Position numbers and translations under genes: made by a program
Notes under the pieces: generated by a model
Databases searched by the model: none
What the model saw: only the letters and a program-made list of their open reading frames with translations
What the model was told of the DNA's origin: nothing
From: Nocardioides sp. S5
GTDB taxonomy: Bacteria > Actinomycetota > Actinomycetes > Propionibacteriales > Nocardioidaceae
Assembly: GCF_017310035.1 (NCBI RefSeq)
Contig: NZ_CP022296.1
Coordinates: 806,001 to 870,000 of the forward strand
Reading direction: 5' to 3'
DNA length: 64,000 nucleotides
Shown: one piece after another, positions 36,211-48,051 of the stretch
Layout: every line of letters begins with the position of its first letter
Position numbering within the stretch: position 1 is the stretch's first letter

Positions 36211-36606
36211 GTGCCCAGTGGCAAGGTGAAGTGGTTCGACGCGGACAAGGGCTTCGGCTTCCTGTCCCAGGACGACGGCCCGGACGTCTACGTCCACTCC
36301 GACGCACTGCCTGAGGGGATCACCACCCTCAAGGCCGGCACGAAGGTGGAGTTCGGGATCGCGCAGGGCCGCCGGGGCGACCAGGCGCTGCAGGTGCGCG
36401 TGGTCGACGCGCCCGCCTCGGTGACGCGCAACCAGCGCAACGCCCAGCGCAAGCAGCCGGAGGCGATGGTCACCATCGTCGAGGACCTCATCAAGATGCT
36501 CGAGGGCGTCGAGGAGGGTTACCGCCGGGGTCGCCACCCCGAGCGCGCCTCCGCCCGCGGCACCGCGAAGGTGCTGCGCGCGCTCGCCGACGAGCTCGAG
36601 ATCTGA
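36211..36606 (+). CDS. Cold-shock domain protein with C-terminal extension
   Basis: 131 residues. Residues 1-~66 are a cold-shock domain with the nucleic-acid-binding motifs KGFGFLS (RNP1) and VYVHSDA (RNP2). The remaining ~65 residues are a helical, charged extension (QRNAQRKQPEAMVTIVEDLI, GYRRGRHPERASARGTAKVL) not present in ordinary CspA (about 67-70 residues). The extension is known in a class of longer actinobacterial proteins but has no assigned job. It binds single-stranded RNA or DNA. The start is GTG at 36211. Confidence 0.9.
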   Translation: MPSGKVKWFDADKGFGFLSQDDGPDVYVHSDALPEGITTLKAGTKVEFGIAQGRRGDQALQVRVVDAPASVTRNQRNAQRKQPEAMVTIVEDLIKMLEGVEEGYRRGRHPERASARGTAKVLRALADELEI

Positions 36607-36630
36607 GCCCCGACCCGGCGTCGTACGTCC

Positions 36631-38070
36631 TCAGGCGCGAGCCGGGGCCGTCGAGCCGGGTCGGCTGACCAGCACGAACGCCGCCCACGCCCCGAGGACG
36701 CCGGCAGCGATGCCGAGGCCAAGCTGCGGCATGAGGGGCAGGGCGATCCCGACGAACCCGCCGATCACCCACGCGAGCTGGAGCGTGGTGTCGGAGCGGG
36801 CGAACGCGCTCGCCTGGATGCGTCCGGGGACGTCGCGCTGGATCGTGGAGTCGAGCGAGAGCTTGGCCAGCGACTGTGCCAGCCCGGCCGTGAGGCCCAG
36901 CAGCACGAGGGTCACCAGCCCGTAGAACAGTGCGGCGAGCGCGGCGACCGCGACGTCGGCGAGGAGGGCCAGCACCACTGTGACCGCTGGGTTCAGGCGC
37001 TTGAGCACCGACCCGATCGTGATGCCGAGGGTGTTGCCGAGCCCCGCGGCCCCGATGACCAGGCCCAGCAGGACCTCGGGCCTCCACTCGCCGATCGGGT
37101 TGTCACGCAGCAGGAACGCCATGAACATCGTGAGGAACCCCGAGAGCCACCGGGGCCCGCAGTTGGCGCGGAGCGCGAAGGCGACCGCGGCCGGGATCCG
37201 GGTGCGCGGTCGGCGGCCGGTCGGGCGGGTGGTGGAGGTGTCGCTCTCCCCGGTGAGCACGAGCTCGCCCTCGCCCTGGCTGGCGTCGACCTTGTCCGGC
37301 AGCCGGATCGCCCAGATCGTCGCGAGCACGAACACCACGAAGCCGTAGCGCAGCGACCACTCGGGGCCGAACGTCGAGGCCAGGATCGCCAGCGGCGCCG
37401 AGATGCCGGCACCCACCACGCCGGCCAGTGAGACCCGGGCGTTGGCCTTGACGAGGGTGAGGTCCGGCGGCAGCAGGCGAGGGACCGCGGCGGCCCGCGT
37501 GACGCCGTACGCCTTGGACGCCACCAGGCACCCGAGCGCGGCGGGGAACAACCACCCCGACTCCGTCACCACGGCGGTCGCGAGGACCCAGCACAGGAAG
37601 CAGCGGATCGCCATGGTGGCGCCGACCGCCCACCGGCGGCCGTGGCTGAAGCGGTCGAGGAACGGCCCGATCAGGGGCGCCACGATCGCAAAGGGGAGCA
37701 TGGTCAGGCCGAGGAACAGCGCGACCTGACCGCGCGCCTCCCCGGTGGGGACCTGGAAGAACAGGGTGCCGGCCAGCGAGATGGCCACCGCGGCGTCCCC
37801 GGCGGCGTTGAAGGCGTGCAGCTCGATCAACCGCGACAGCCCGGAGTCGCCGGCACCCTCGGCCCGGGCCGCCCGGCGCGCCTGCGACACGGCGTAGTGG
37901 CCGGCGGTGCCGGCGCCGCGGCCCGCCACCCGCGCACCCCTGCCGGCGGCCCTGACGCCACGCGCGGCACCCGACAGCGAGCGGCGTACGGTCCCGGAGC
38001 GGGGTGGGGACGACGACTGCGACCGGGGCCCCGGGGACGGGTCGGGGCGCTCTGAGGTCACGGGCACCAT
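36631..38070 (-). CDS. MFS transporter
   Basis: 479 residues, with a long Arg/Ser-rich cytoplasmic N-terminus (~75 residues) and then about 10-12 hydrophobic segments. Recognisable MFS features are PLIGPFLDRFSHGRRWAVG between segments 2 and 3 and GVTRAAAVPRLLPPDLTLVKANARVSL, as in macrolide/DHA3-type exporters. Substrate unknown. It is convergent with the cold-shock gene (24 bp) and divergent from the DUF3027 gene with a 90-bp gap. The extended N-terminal tail is unusual for the family; an internal start is possible but none is clearly better. Confidence 0.82.
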   Translation of the reverse strand: MVPVTSERPDPSPGPRSQSSSPPRSGTVRRSLSGAARGVRAAGRGARVAGRGAGTAGHYAVSQARRAARAEGAGDSGLSRLIELHAFNAAGDAAVAISLAGTLFFQVPTGEARGQVALFLGLTMLPFAIVAPLIGPFLDRFSHGRRWAVGATMAIRCFLCWVLATAVVTESGWLFPAALGCLVASKAYGVTRAAAVPRLLPPDLTLVKANARVSLAGVVGAGISAPLAILASTFGPEWSLRYGFVVFVLATIWAIRLPDKVDASQGEGELVLTGESDTSTTRPTGRRPRTRIPAAVAFALRANCGPRWLSGFLTMFMAFLLRDNPIGEWRPEVLLGLVIGAAGLGNTLGITIGSVLKRLNPAVTVVLALLADVAVAALAALFYGLVTLVLLGLTAGLAQSLAKLSLDSTIQRDVPGRIQASAFARSDTTLQLAWVIGGFVGIALPLMPQLGLGIAAGVLGAWAAFVLVSRPGSTAPARA

Positions 38071-38160
38071 CTTGGCCTACGGGCCCGACACCGCGGGTGC
38101 AGACGTCCCGGTGCGCGTCCCGACGGGACAGGACCGCGGTGCGTTTGCCACAATGCGCAG

Positions 38161-38955
38161 GTGATCGCTCTTCCCACCCGTGCCGGCAAGCCCGACACCA
38201 CCCTCGCCAAGGCCGTCGACCTGGCCCGAGATGTGGTCCTCGAGGTCGCCGAGCCCGCCGAGGTGGGCGACCACCTGGGCGCGCACGCCGAAGGTGAGCG
38301 CATCGTCACCCACCAGTTCGCGTGCGTCCGCCCCGGCTACCCGGGGTGGTACTGGTCGGTCACGCTGACCCGCGCCAAGCGCGGCAAGGACCTGACCGTC
38401 AACGAGGTCGTGCTGCTCCCCGGTGACGACGCGATCGTCGCGCCGGCCTGGGTCCCCTACAAGGAGCGGCTCCAGCCCGGTGACCTCTCGCCCGGTGACC
38501 TGCTGCCCGTGGAGGACGAGGACGTCCGCCTCGTCCCGACCTACCTCGTCGGCGACGACCCGCTCGACCCGCCGATGGACGCCGACGCCCGGGCGCAGGT
38601 GCGTCGCGTGGCCGAGGACCTCGGCCTGGGCCGCGTCCGCACCCTGAGCCGCGAGGGCATCGACATGGCTGCCGAGCGGTGGTACGCCGGCTCCGGCGGG
38701 CCCGAGTCGCCGCTCGCCAAGAGCGCTCCGGACAGCTGCTGGTCCTGCGGGTTCCTCGTGCGGATCAGCGGCTCGCTCTCGGAGACCTTCGGCGTCTGCG
38801 CCAACGGCAACGCCAACGACGACGGCCGGGTCGTCAGCCTCGACCACGGCTGCGGCGCCCACTCCGAGGTCAAGCTCGCCCGCAAGCAGCAGCCGCTGCC
38901 GATGCCCGAGCACGTCTTCGACACCCTCACCGACGACGAGTACGAGCTGATCTGA
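38161..38955 (+). CDS. DUF3027 protein
   Basis: 264 residues of an actinobacterial family of unknown function. Typical features are the N-terminal ARDVVLEVAEPAEVGDHLGA, CVRPGYPGWYWSVTLTRAKR, VLLPGDDAIVAPAWVPYKER, and a C-terminal Cys-containing segment SCWSCGFLVRISGSLSETFG/VCANG with DHGCGAHSEV. The four cysteines suggest a zinc or iron site. It is in many genomes near cold-shock genes, as here. No catalytic role can be given. Confidence 0.82.
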   Translation: MIALPTRAGKPDTTLAKAVDLARDVVLEVAEPAEVGDHLGAHAEGERIVTHQFACVRPGYPGWYWSVTLTRAKRGKDLTVNEVVLLPGDDAIVAPAWVPYKERLQPGDLSPGDLLPVEDEDVRLVPTYLVGDDPLDPPMDADARAQVRRVAEDLGLGRVRTLSREGIDMAAERWYAGSGGPESPLAKSAPDSCWSCGFLVRISGSLSETFGVCANGNANDDGRVVSLDHGCGAHSEVKLARKQQPLPMPEHVFDTLTDDEYELI

Positions 38956-39049
38956 GCCGCCCAGTCACGACCAAGGCACGAGGTCGGGACGTGGGGACGG
39001 CCGGATTGAGCGAGTCGAGATCTCCCCGGGAGGGGCTGGCCGGGTACAG

Positions 39050-39691
39050 CTAGAGCGCGTGCCCGAAGGCCGTCTGGGCGCCCGGCGCGTCGTCGCGTGA
39101 CAGCACCCACACCGCGTAGTCCGGCGAGGCCGGGTGCAGCTCGTAGGAGCCGAAGAGGTGGTCGACGCGCAGCCCGGCCGCAATCGCGTCGGTCCGGAAC
39201 TCCTCGGGGCTGTAGTCCCGGGCGGTGGCCGGCCCGTCGACGGGGTGGAACCCCACCAGCACCCGGCCGCCCGGTGCCAGCGTCTCGCGCACCCGCCGCA
39301 GGACCTCCCGCTCGGTGCCCTCGGCGACGAAGACCATGACGTTGCCGACGAGCACCGCCAGGTCCACGCTCGCGCGCAGCCCGGACAGGTCGGCCTCCAG
39401 GACGTCGGAGTGGAGCACCTCGAGGTCAAGGTAGGTGTGTCGCGACTGCTCGACCAGCGCGGGGTCGGGCTCGACCGCGACCACGCGGTGTCCACGTGCC
39501 TGCAGGGCGGCGGCCACCCGGCCCATGCCCGAGCCGACGTCGAGCACGCGCGCGCCGCGCGGGGCGAGCACGTCGGCCAGCCGGGCCTCGCCGTCCACGT
39601 CGGACCCGTCGGCCACCAGCTGCGCGAACCTCGCGCCGTAGCCCCGGTTGCCCTCGCCGGCGAGCTCCCAGCGGGTCGGCCGGTGGGTCAT
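39050..39691 (-). CDS. Class I SAM-dependent methyltransferase
   Basis: 213 residues. The SAM-binding motif is RVLDVGSGMGRVAAAL near residue 50, motif II VVAVEPDP, and a post-motif segment GGRVLVGFHPVDG. Sequence TRWELAGEGNRGYGARFAQL at the N-terminus is typical of small actinobacterial methyltransferases. The acceptor is unknown. The ATG at 39691 overlaps the DUF2530 gene stop by 4 bp, so it is the second gene of a two-gene operon. Between its stop and the DUF3027 gene are 94 bp without features. Confidence 0.88.
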   Translation of the reverse strand: MTHRPTRWELAGEGNRGYGARFAQLVADGSDVDGEARLADVLAPRGARVLDVGSGMGRVAAALQARGHRVVAVEPDPALVEQSRHTYLDLEVLHSDVLEADLSGLRASVDLAVLVGNVMVFVAEGTEREVLRRVRETLAPGGRVLVGFHPVDGPATARDYSPEEFRTDAIAAGLRVDHLFGSYELHPASPDYAVWVLSRDDAPGAQTAFGHAL

Positions 39692-39975
39692 GCCACGCCC
39701 TGCTGCGCCGCGCGCTCCTTGCGGCGCCGTCGGCAGTACTCCAGCCCGCAGAGGCCGAGGCCGAAGCCGGCCAGGCAGGTCCACAGCCACCAGGTGCGGC
39801 CGTTGTCCTGGAGCGTGCCCCAGAAGGGGAGCAGGGCCAGGAAGCCCAGCAGCCACAGCGCGGTGCCGACCTCGGTGGTGCGTACGCCGTCGACGTCGAG
39901 CGGCGCGACCTGCGCCACGATGTAGGTGCGGCTGCCGATCTCGTGCTGCGTCGGCTGCTCGTCACCCAGGTCCAC
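39688..39975 (-). CDS. DUF2530 small membrane protein
   Basis: 95 residues with two hydrophobic segments (TALWLLGFLALLPFWG; WWLWTCLAGFGLGLCGLEYC) and a basic C-terminal tail. PLDVDGVRTTEVGTALWL is the family signature. Function unknown; it spans the membrane twice. It is coupled to the methyltransferase (ATGA) and divergent from the NCS2 permease, with 71 bp between. Confidence 0.78.
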   Translation of the reverse strand: MDLGDEQPTQHEIGSRTYIVAQVAPLDVDGVRTTEVGTALWLLGFLALLPFWGTLQDNGRTWWLWTCLAGFGLGLCGLEYCRRRRKERAAQQGVA

Positions 39976-40046
39976 GCGGTCACGCTACACACGTGGGTGA
40001 CCGCACGACACACGGACGTAGCACGGGTCTGCCAGACTGCCGTCCC

Positions 40047-41528
40047 GTGAACGACGAGAGCACGACCACACCGCAGTCCACGAAGCCCTCCGGCCTCGAC
40101 GGGTTCTTCGACATCAGCCGACGGGGATCGACGGTGGGTCGCGAGGTCCGCGGCGGCGTCGTCACCTTCTTGACGATGGCCTACATCATCGTGCTGAACC
40201 CGCTCATCCTCGGCTTCGTGCCCGACTCGACCGGGGCCTACCTCGGCGGCGGCACGGGTGACGGGTCGAACCTGCCGGTGATCGCGGCCGGCACGGCGCT
40301 GGTCGCAGGGGTGTTGACCATCCTCATGGGCACGGTCGCCAACTTCCCGCTCGCGCTCGCCACGGGGCTGGGCCTCAACGCCTTCGTCGCGAACGCCATC
40401 GCGACCCGGTCCACCTGGGAGGACGCGATGGGCCTCGTCGTCCTCGAGGGCATCATCATCCTCGTCCTCGTGCTGACGGGCTTCCGCAAGGCCGTGTTCC
40501 ACGCGGTGCCGCAGCAGCTGAAGATCGCGATCTCGGTGGGCATCGGGCTCTTCATCGCCCTGATCGGCTTCGTCGACGCGGGCTTCGTGACCCGCATCCC
40601 GGACGCCGCGCTGACGACCGTCCCGGTCCAGCTCGGCAACGGCGGCACGCTGAGCGGGTGGCCGGTGCTGGTCTTCGCGGTCGGCGTCGTGCTCATCATC
40701 GCCCTGTGGGTACGCCAGGTGCGCGGCGCGATCCTGATCTCGATCGTCGCCACGGCGGTGCTCGCCTTCGTGCTGCAGGCCGTCCTCGACCTCGGTTCGG
40801 TCGCGGAGGAGGGCCCGGGCAACTGGTCGCTCAACGTCCCCGAGCTCAACGGCGTCATCGACGTGCCCGACTTCGGGACCCTGGGGCAGTTCGACCTCTT
40901 CGGTGCGTTCTCCTCGGTCGGCGTGCTCGCCGCACTCCTGCTCGCCTTCACCCTCCTGCTGGCCGACTTCTTCGACACCATGGGCACGATGACCGCGATC
41001 GGTGCGGAGGCCGGCCTCAACGACGAGGAGGGCATCCCGCCGAACTCCCAGCGGATCCTCATCGTGGACTCGGTCGCCGCGATGGCCGGCGGCGCGGCCG
41101 GCGTCTCGTCCAACACCTCCTACATCGAGTCGGCGTCCGGGGTGGGCGAGGGTGCGCGCACCGGGCTCGCGTCGGTCGTGACCGGGCTGCTGTTCCTGCT
41201 GGCCACCTTCTTCGCCCCGATCGTCGAGGCGATCCCGTCCGAGGCTGCCGTACCGGCGCTCGTGCTGGTCGGCTTCCTGATGATGCAGCAGGTCAAGGGC
41301 ATCGCGTGGGACGACCTCGAGATCGCCATCCCGGCCTTCCTGACCATCGTGCTGATGCCCTTCACCTACTCGATCTCGGTCGGCATCGGCGCCGGCTTCC
41401 TGGCGTACGTCCTGATCAAGCTCGTCGTCGGCAAGGTCCGGGAGGTCCACCCGCTCATGTGGATCGTCGCCGCGCTCTTCGTCGTCTACTTCGCGATCGA
41501 GCCGATCACCTCCTGGCTGACCACCTGA
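40047..41528 (+). CDS. NCS2-family purine permease (AzgA-like)
   Basis: 493 residues, about 12-14 membrane segments. Characteristic motifs are GVVTFLTMAYIIVLNPLIL near residue 35, ATGLGLNAFVANAIA near 112, LADFFDTMGTMTAIGAEAGL, and SSNTSYIESASGVGEGARTG, matching the AzgA/GhxP adenine-guanine-hypoxanthine transporters. It imports purines with protons. GTG at 40047 is the start. No purine gene is adjacent. A set of three hairpins follows within 20 bp of the stop. Confidence 0.92.
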   Translation: MNDESTTTPQSTKPSGLDGFFDISRRGSTVGREVRGGVVTFLTMAYIIVLNPLILGFVPDSTGAYLGGGTGDGSNLPVIAAGTALVAGVLTILMGTVANFPLALATGLGLNAFVANAIATRSTWEDAMGLVVLEGIIILVLVLTGFRKAVFHAVPQQLKIAISVGIGLFIALIGFVDAGFVTRIPDAALTTVPVQLGNGGTLSGWPVLVFAVGVVLIIALWVRQVRGAILISIVATAVLAFVLQAVLDLGSVAEEGPGNWSLNVPELNGVIDVPDFGTLGQFDLFGAFSSVGVLAALLLAFTLLLADFFDTMGTMTAIGAEAGLNDEEGIPPNSQRILIVDSVAAMAGGAAGVSSNTSYIESASGVGEGARTGLASVVTGLLFLLATFFAPIVEAIPSEAAVPALVLVGFLMMQQVKGIAWDDLEIAIPAFLTIVLMPFTYSISVGIGAGFLAYVLIKLVVGKVREVHPLMWIVAALFVVYFAIEPITSWLTT

Positions 41529-41547
41529 GCGCGCTTCCGGCGCCTGA

Positions 41548-41640
41548 TGGGATCCCCGGTCAACCGGGGGTCCCACAGGTTGTCGGCCTTTGCAGAGCCT
41601 GACAACGTGAGGGATCCCCGGTCAGCCGGGGATCCCTCAC
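41548..41640. terminator. Array of three consecutive hairpins after the permease
   Basis: Three stem-loops lie end to end. 41548-41575 has a 12-bp stem (TGGGATCCCCGG) with one wobble pair and a TCAA loop. 41579-41606 has a GTTGTC/GACAAC stem extended by GGC/GCC. 41607-41640 has a perfect 15-bp stem (GTGAGGGATCCCCGG) with a TCAG loop. The first and third share the block GGGATCCCCGGTCA. They probably end permease transcription, although three in a row is more than needed. Confidence 0.7.
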
Positions 41641-41668
41641 GCGCACTCAGCGTGCAGCTCCGCAGGAA

Positions 41669-41698
41669 TTGTTAGCGAAGGTAATGAGTTATGCTAAC
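41669..41698 (+). promoter_or_regulatory. marR promoter and operator candidate
   Basis: GTTAGC (41671-41676) and GCTAAC (41693-41698) form an inverted repeat with 16 bp between the arms. It is embedded in a locally AT-rich stretch that contains TTGTTA (41669-41674) and TATGCT (41690-41695). The start site would be at or next to the ATG at 41702, giving a leaderless message. A MarR dimer here would block its own promoter. Confidence 0.6.
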
Positions 41699-41701
41699 GA
41701 C

Positions 41702-42145
41702 ATGCCGACCGCCGACCTCCGCACCCACGCCGGGCTCGCCTCCGAGCTCCGGGCGGGTGTCATGCGCCTGCGTCGCCGCCTCGCCGCCGAGCGCCACCCG
41801 GACAACGACCTGAGCATCGGCCAGATGGTCGTGCTGGGGCTCCTGGTGCGGTGCGGCGACCAGACCGTGGGCGAGCTGGCCCGCGCCGAGCGCGTGCAGC
41901 CGCCGTCGATGACCCGCACGGTCAACTGCCTGGAGTCCGACGGCTACGTCGTACGCCGGGCGCACGAGACCGACGGGCGCCAGGTCGTGGTGGCTCTCAC
42001 CGACGCCGGCCGCGCGGCCGTGCTGGCCGACCGCCAGCGCCGCGACGCCTGGTTGGCCCAGCAGCTCGCGGGGCTCACCCCCGCCGAGCGGGCCACCCTG
42101 CGCGACGCCGCGCCGATCCTCGCCCGACTTGCCCTGACCGACTGA
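41702..42145 (+). CDS. MarR-family transcriptional regulator
   Basis: 147 residues, normal MarR length. The winged helix is at about 40-105 (IGQMVVLGLLVRCGDQTVGE, LARAERVQPPSMTRTVNCLE, DGYVVRRAHETDGRQVVVAL), flanked by dimerisation helices. MarR repressors respond to phenolic or oxidative ligands and often control exporters; an MFS exporter gene follows after 16 bp. ATG at 41702 is chosen over a TTG at 41669 because the latter lies within the predicted operator. Confidence 0.9.
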   Translation: MPTADLRTHAGLASELRAGVMRLRRRLAAERHPDNDLSIGQMVVLGLLVRCGDQTVGELARAERVQPPSMTRTVNCLESDGYVVRRAHETDGRQVVVALTDAGRAAVLADRQRRDAWLAQQLAGLTPAERATLRDAAPILARLALTD

Positions 42146-42150
42146 CGACC

Positions 42151-42164
42151 GAGGAGTCATCACG
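42151..42164 (+). promoter_or_regulatory. Ribosome site and non-canonical ACG (or ATC) start
   Basis: GAGGAG at 42151-42156 is a strong ribosome site. At the correct 5-nt spacing the codon is ACG (42162-42164) where ATG would be expected; an ATC at 42159 lies just before it. No in-frame ATG, GTG or TTG exists between the preceding stop and GTG at 42225, which would remove conserved N-terminal sequence. Confidence 0.6.
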
Positions 42165-43442
42165 AGTCCCACGTTCCGCTCCCTCGCCAACCCCAACTAC
42201 CGCCGCTACGCCACCGGCGGTGTCGTGTCCAACACCGGCACCTGGATGCAGCGCGTCGCCCAGGACTGGCTGGTCCTCCAGCTCGCCGTGGGTTCGGGCG
42301 CCACGGCGCTCGGCATCACCACCGGCCTCCAGTTCCTCCCGTTCCTGCTGCTGACGCCGGTGGCCGGCCTCATCGCCGACCGGATGCCCAAGCAGCGGCT
42401 GCTGCAGCTCACCAATCTCGGCATGGCGCTGCCCGCCGCCGTGCTCGGCCTGCTCGCCGTCACCGGCTCCGCCGAGGTCTGGCACGTCTACGTCCTGGCC
42501 TTCCTGCTCGGCTGCGCGTCGGCCTTCGACGCCCCGGCGCGCCAGTCCTTCGTCTCCGAGCTCGTCGACCCGGTCGACCTCACCAACGCGGTCGGCCTCA
42601 ACTCCGCCAGCTTCAACGCCGCGCGCCTCGTCGGCCCCGGCCTGGCCGGCGTGCTGATCGCCGCCTTCGGTGGGGGAGCGGTGGCGACCGGGTGGGTCAT
42701 CCTGCTCAACGCGGTGTCGTACGCCGCCCCGATCTGGTCGCTGCGCCACCTCGACCTGGCCCGGATCGACGCCGCGGCGCCCGCCGACCGCGGTCCCGGC
42801 GCCATCCGGGAGGGTGTGGCCTACGTCCGCGCCCGGCCGGACCTGCTGCTCGTGCTGAGCATGGTCTTCTTCGCCGGCACCTTCGGGCTGAACTTCCAGA
42901 TCACCTCGGCGCTCATGGCCACCGAGGTCTTCGGCAAGGGGCCGCAGGAGTTCGGGCTGCTCGGCACCTTCCTCGCGGTCGGCTCGCTCACCGGCTCCCT
43001 GCTGGCCGCGCGCCGCGCCGAGGTGCGCCACCGCCTCGTCGTCGGGTCCGCGATCGCCTTCGGCGCCACGGTGATGCTGGCCGGGCTGATGCCGTCCTAC
43101 CTCACCTTCGCGCTCCTCGCGCCCGTCACGGGGCTCACCGCGCTGACCTTCATCACGAGCGCCAACACCTACATGCAGCTCCACACCGATGCGGGCGTCC
43201 GCGGCCGGGTGATGGCGCTCTACCTGATGATCTTCATGGGCGGCACTCCCGTCGGTGCCCCGATCATCGGCTGGATCGGGCAGGAGTACGGCGCCCGCTG
43301 GACGCTGCTCGGCGGCGGACTCATGACGATCCTCGGTGTGGGGGTGTCTGCCATCATGTACCTGCGGCTCGAGAAGGCGCGCCGCGAGCGTGGCGCCGAG
43401 GCGGGCGTGCCGCTCGCGGAACCGGCTCCTGCGGCGTTTTGA
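42162..43442 (+). CDS. MFS exporter (ENTS/DHA3-type), atypical start codon
   Basis: About 426 residues if begun at ACG 42162. The N-terminal [20 protein letters not shown] and [16 protein letters not shown] are the conserved opening of the ENTS/DHA3 group, so a start at GTG 42225 would cut the first membrane segment. About 11-12 membrane segments follow; [20 protein letters not shown] is the 2-3 loop, and [15 protein letters not shown] is also typical. Such proteins export drugs or siderophores. It follows marR by 16 bp and is probably repressed by it. A T-to-C change in the start codon or a sequencing error are alternatives to true ACG initiation. Confidence 0.82.
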   Translation, partial: TSPTFRSLANPNYRRYATGGVVSNTGTWMQRVAQDWLVLQLAVGSGATALGITTGLQFLPFLLLTPVAGLIADRMPKQRLLQLTNLGMALPAAVLGLLAVTGSAEVWHVYVLAFLLGCASAFDAPARQSFVSELVDPVDLTNAVGLNSASFNAARLVGPGLAGVLIAAFGGGAVATGWVILLNAVSYAAPIWSLRHLDLARIDAAAPADRGPGAIREGVAYVRARPDLLLVLSMVFFAGTFGLNFQITSALMATEVFGKGPQEFGLLGTFLAVGSLTGSLLAARRAEVRHRLVVGSAIAFGATVMLAGLMPSYLTFALLAPVTGLTALTFITSANTYMQLHTDAGVRGRVMALYLMIFMGGTPVGAPIIGWIGQEYGARWTLLGGGLMTILGVGVSAIMYLRLEKARRERGAEAGVPLAEPAPAAF

Positions 43443-43650
43443 CCGTGGCAGTCACGCCCGAGTAGCCTCAATCCTCGTGTCTGGCACGTCCAGACCCCTG
43501 CGCATGCTCCTAGAGCCGCGGCCCCTCGAGGCGCCGCGCCCGGCTCGGCGCAGCAGCTCCACCGCACAAGGCACGTCGCAGCAACGCATGACATCCGAGT
43601 CCGGCACCTCGCCGGGCCGTGACGAGAAGACAGAGAGAGGGAACCACCCG
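43443..43650 (+). promoter_or_regulatory. Leader region of the str operon
   Basis: 208 bp between the exporter and rpsL. A small perfect hairpin GTCTGG-CACGT-CCAGAC lies at 43479-43495, preceded by AT-richer sequence (gtagcctcaatcc, about 43462-43474) that may contain the promoter -10. A purine-rich run AGAGAGAGGG just before 43651 is the rpsL ribosome site. I cannot assign the promoter with confidence. Confidence 0.4.
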
Positions 43651-44022
43651 GTGCCCACCATTAACCAGCTGGTCCGCAAGGGCCGCCAGGACAAGGTGTC
43701 GAAGTCCAAGACGCCCGCCCTGAAGGGATCCCCGCAGCGCCGTGGCGTCTGCACCCGCGTCTACACGACCACCCCGAAGAAGCCGAACTCCGCCCTCCGC
43801 AAGGTCGCCCGCGTGCGCCTGAGCAGTGGCGTCGAGGTCACCGCCTACATCCCGGGTGTCGGTCACAACCTGCAGGAGCACTCGATCGTGCTCGTGCGCG
43901 GCGGCCGTGTGAAGGACCTTCCCGGTGTCCGCTACAAGATCATCCGCGGCACCCTCGACACCCAGGGTGTCAAGAACCGCAAGCAGGCCCGCAGCCGCTA
44001 CGGCGCGAAGAAGGAGAAGTAA
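43651..44022 (+). CDS. rpsL: 30S ribosomal protein S12
   Basis: 123 residues, standard S12. The sequence [12 protein letters not shown] opens it; the decoding-site loop [19 protein letters not shown] (Lys43-type region) and [16 protein letters not shown] are conserved. S12 helps set decoding accuracy in the 30S A site and is the target of streptomycin resistance changes; the Lys in TPKKPNSA appears wild-type. GTG at 43651 follows AGAGAGAGGG. The stop TAATG overlaps rpsG by one base. Confidence 0.97.
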   Translation: MPTINQLVRKGRQDKVSKSKTPALKGSPQRRGVCTRVYTTTPKKPNSALRKVARVRLSSGVEVTAYIPGVGHNLQEHSIVLVRGGRVKDLPGVRYKIIRGTLDTQGVKNRKQARSRYGAKKEK

Positions 44023-44492
44023 TGCCTCGCAAGGGTCCCGCTCCTAAGCGCCCCCTCGTCTCTGACCCGGTCTACGGCTCGCAGCTGGTCACCCAGCTCG
44101 TCAGCAAGGTCCTGCAGGACGGCAAGAAGGCCGTTGCCCAGCGCATCGTCTACACCGCCCTCGAGGGCTGCCGCGAGAAGACCGGCACCGACCCGGTCGT
44201 CACCCTCAAGCGCGCGCTCGACAACGTCAAGCCGGCCATCGAGGTCAAGTCCCGCCGCGTCGGCGGTGCGACCTACCAGGTCCCCGTCGAGGTCAAGGCC
44301 AACCGCTCCACCACGCTGGCCCTGCGCTGGCTCGTGGGCTACGCCGCGGACCGCCGCGAGAAGACCATGGCCGAGCGCCTGATGAACGAGATCCTCGACG
44401 CCAGCAACGGCCTCGGTGCCGCTGTGAAGAAGCGCGAGGACACGCACAAGATGGCTGAGTCCAACAAGGCCTTCGCCCACTACCGCTGGTGA
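44022..44492 (+). CDS. rpsG: 30S ribosomal protein S7
   Basis: 156 residues, full-length S7. [19 protein letters not shown] opens it, with [27 protein letters not shown] and [17 protein letters not shown] as family blocks. S7 nucleates assembly of the 30S head and often autoregulates the str operon. It overlaps rpsL by one base (TAATG). A 12-bp hairpin follows at 44497-44537, before fusA. Confidence 0.97.
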   Translation: MPRKGPAPKRPLVSDPVYGSQLVTQLVSKVLQDGKKAVAQRIVYTALEGCREKTGTDPVVTLKRALDNVKPAIEVKSRRVGGATYQVPVEVKANRSTTLALRWLVGYAADRREKTMAERLMNEILDASNGLGAAVKKREDTHKMAESNKAFAHYRW

Positions 44493-44496
44493 GGTC

Positions 44497-44537
44497 GGGA
44501 GGCCGCGGGCCGCGCTTCGCGCTGTCCGCGGCCTCCC
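44497..44537 (+). terminator. Hairpin between rpsG and fusA (attenuator-like)
   Basis: GGGAGGCCGCGG (44497-44508) pairs perfectly with CCGCGGCCTCCC (44526-44537); the loop can itself fold through GCGC-TTC-GCGC-like sequence. It begins 5 bp after the rpsG stop and 42 bp before fusA. It may act as a partial terminator or RNA-processing signal that sets the ratio of ribosomal protein to elongation factor mRNA. Confidence 0.6.
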
Positions 44538-44578
44538 ACTCCCACAACCCCACTACTTCGAGGGACTGAGACACAACA

Positions 44579-46696
<2,118 letters not shown>

Positions 46697-46775
46697 CTCG
46701 ACCCGGACCCTCGGTCCAGCACCACCCGTCCCACACCCATGAGTTCAAGTACCAAACCAACCAGGAGGAGCCCCA

Positions 46776-47969
<1,194 letters not shown>

Positions 47970-48001
47970 TCTGAGCGCCCGACGGCGCACCAGCTTCACC
48001 T

Positions 48002-48037
48002 CGAGACCCCGTCTCCCGCAAGGGAGGCGGGGTCTCG
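48002..48037. terminator. Terminator after tuf
   Basis: CGAGACCCCGTCTCCC pairs with GGGAGGCGGGGTCTCG through a 16-bp stem with a single G-T wobble and a stable GCAA tetraloop. It begins 33 bp after the tuf stop and 15 bp from the convergent downstream gene, so it can end both transcripts. Confidence 0.85.
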
Positions 48038-48051
48038 TGCGTCCCGCGGGC

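Noticed and set aside
42225..43442. GTG 42225 as the start of the MFS exporter
   Set aside because: It would remove the conserved [12 protein letters not shown] segment and part of the first membrane helix, and has no ribosome site; kept only as an alternative.
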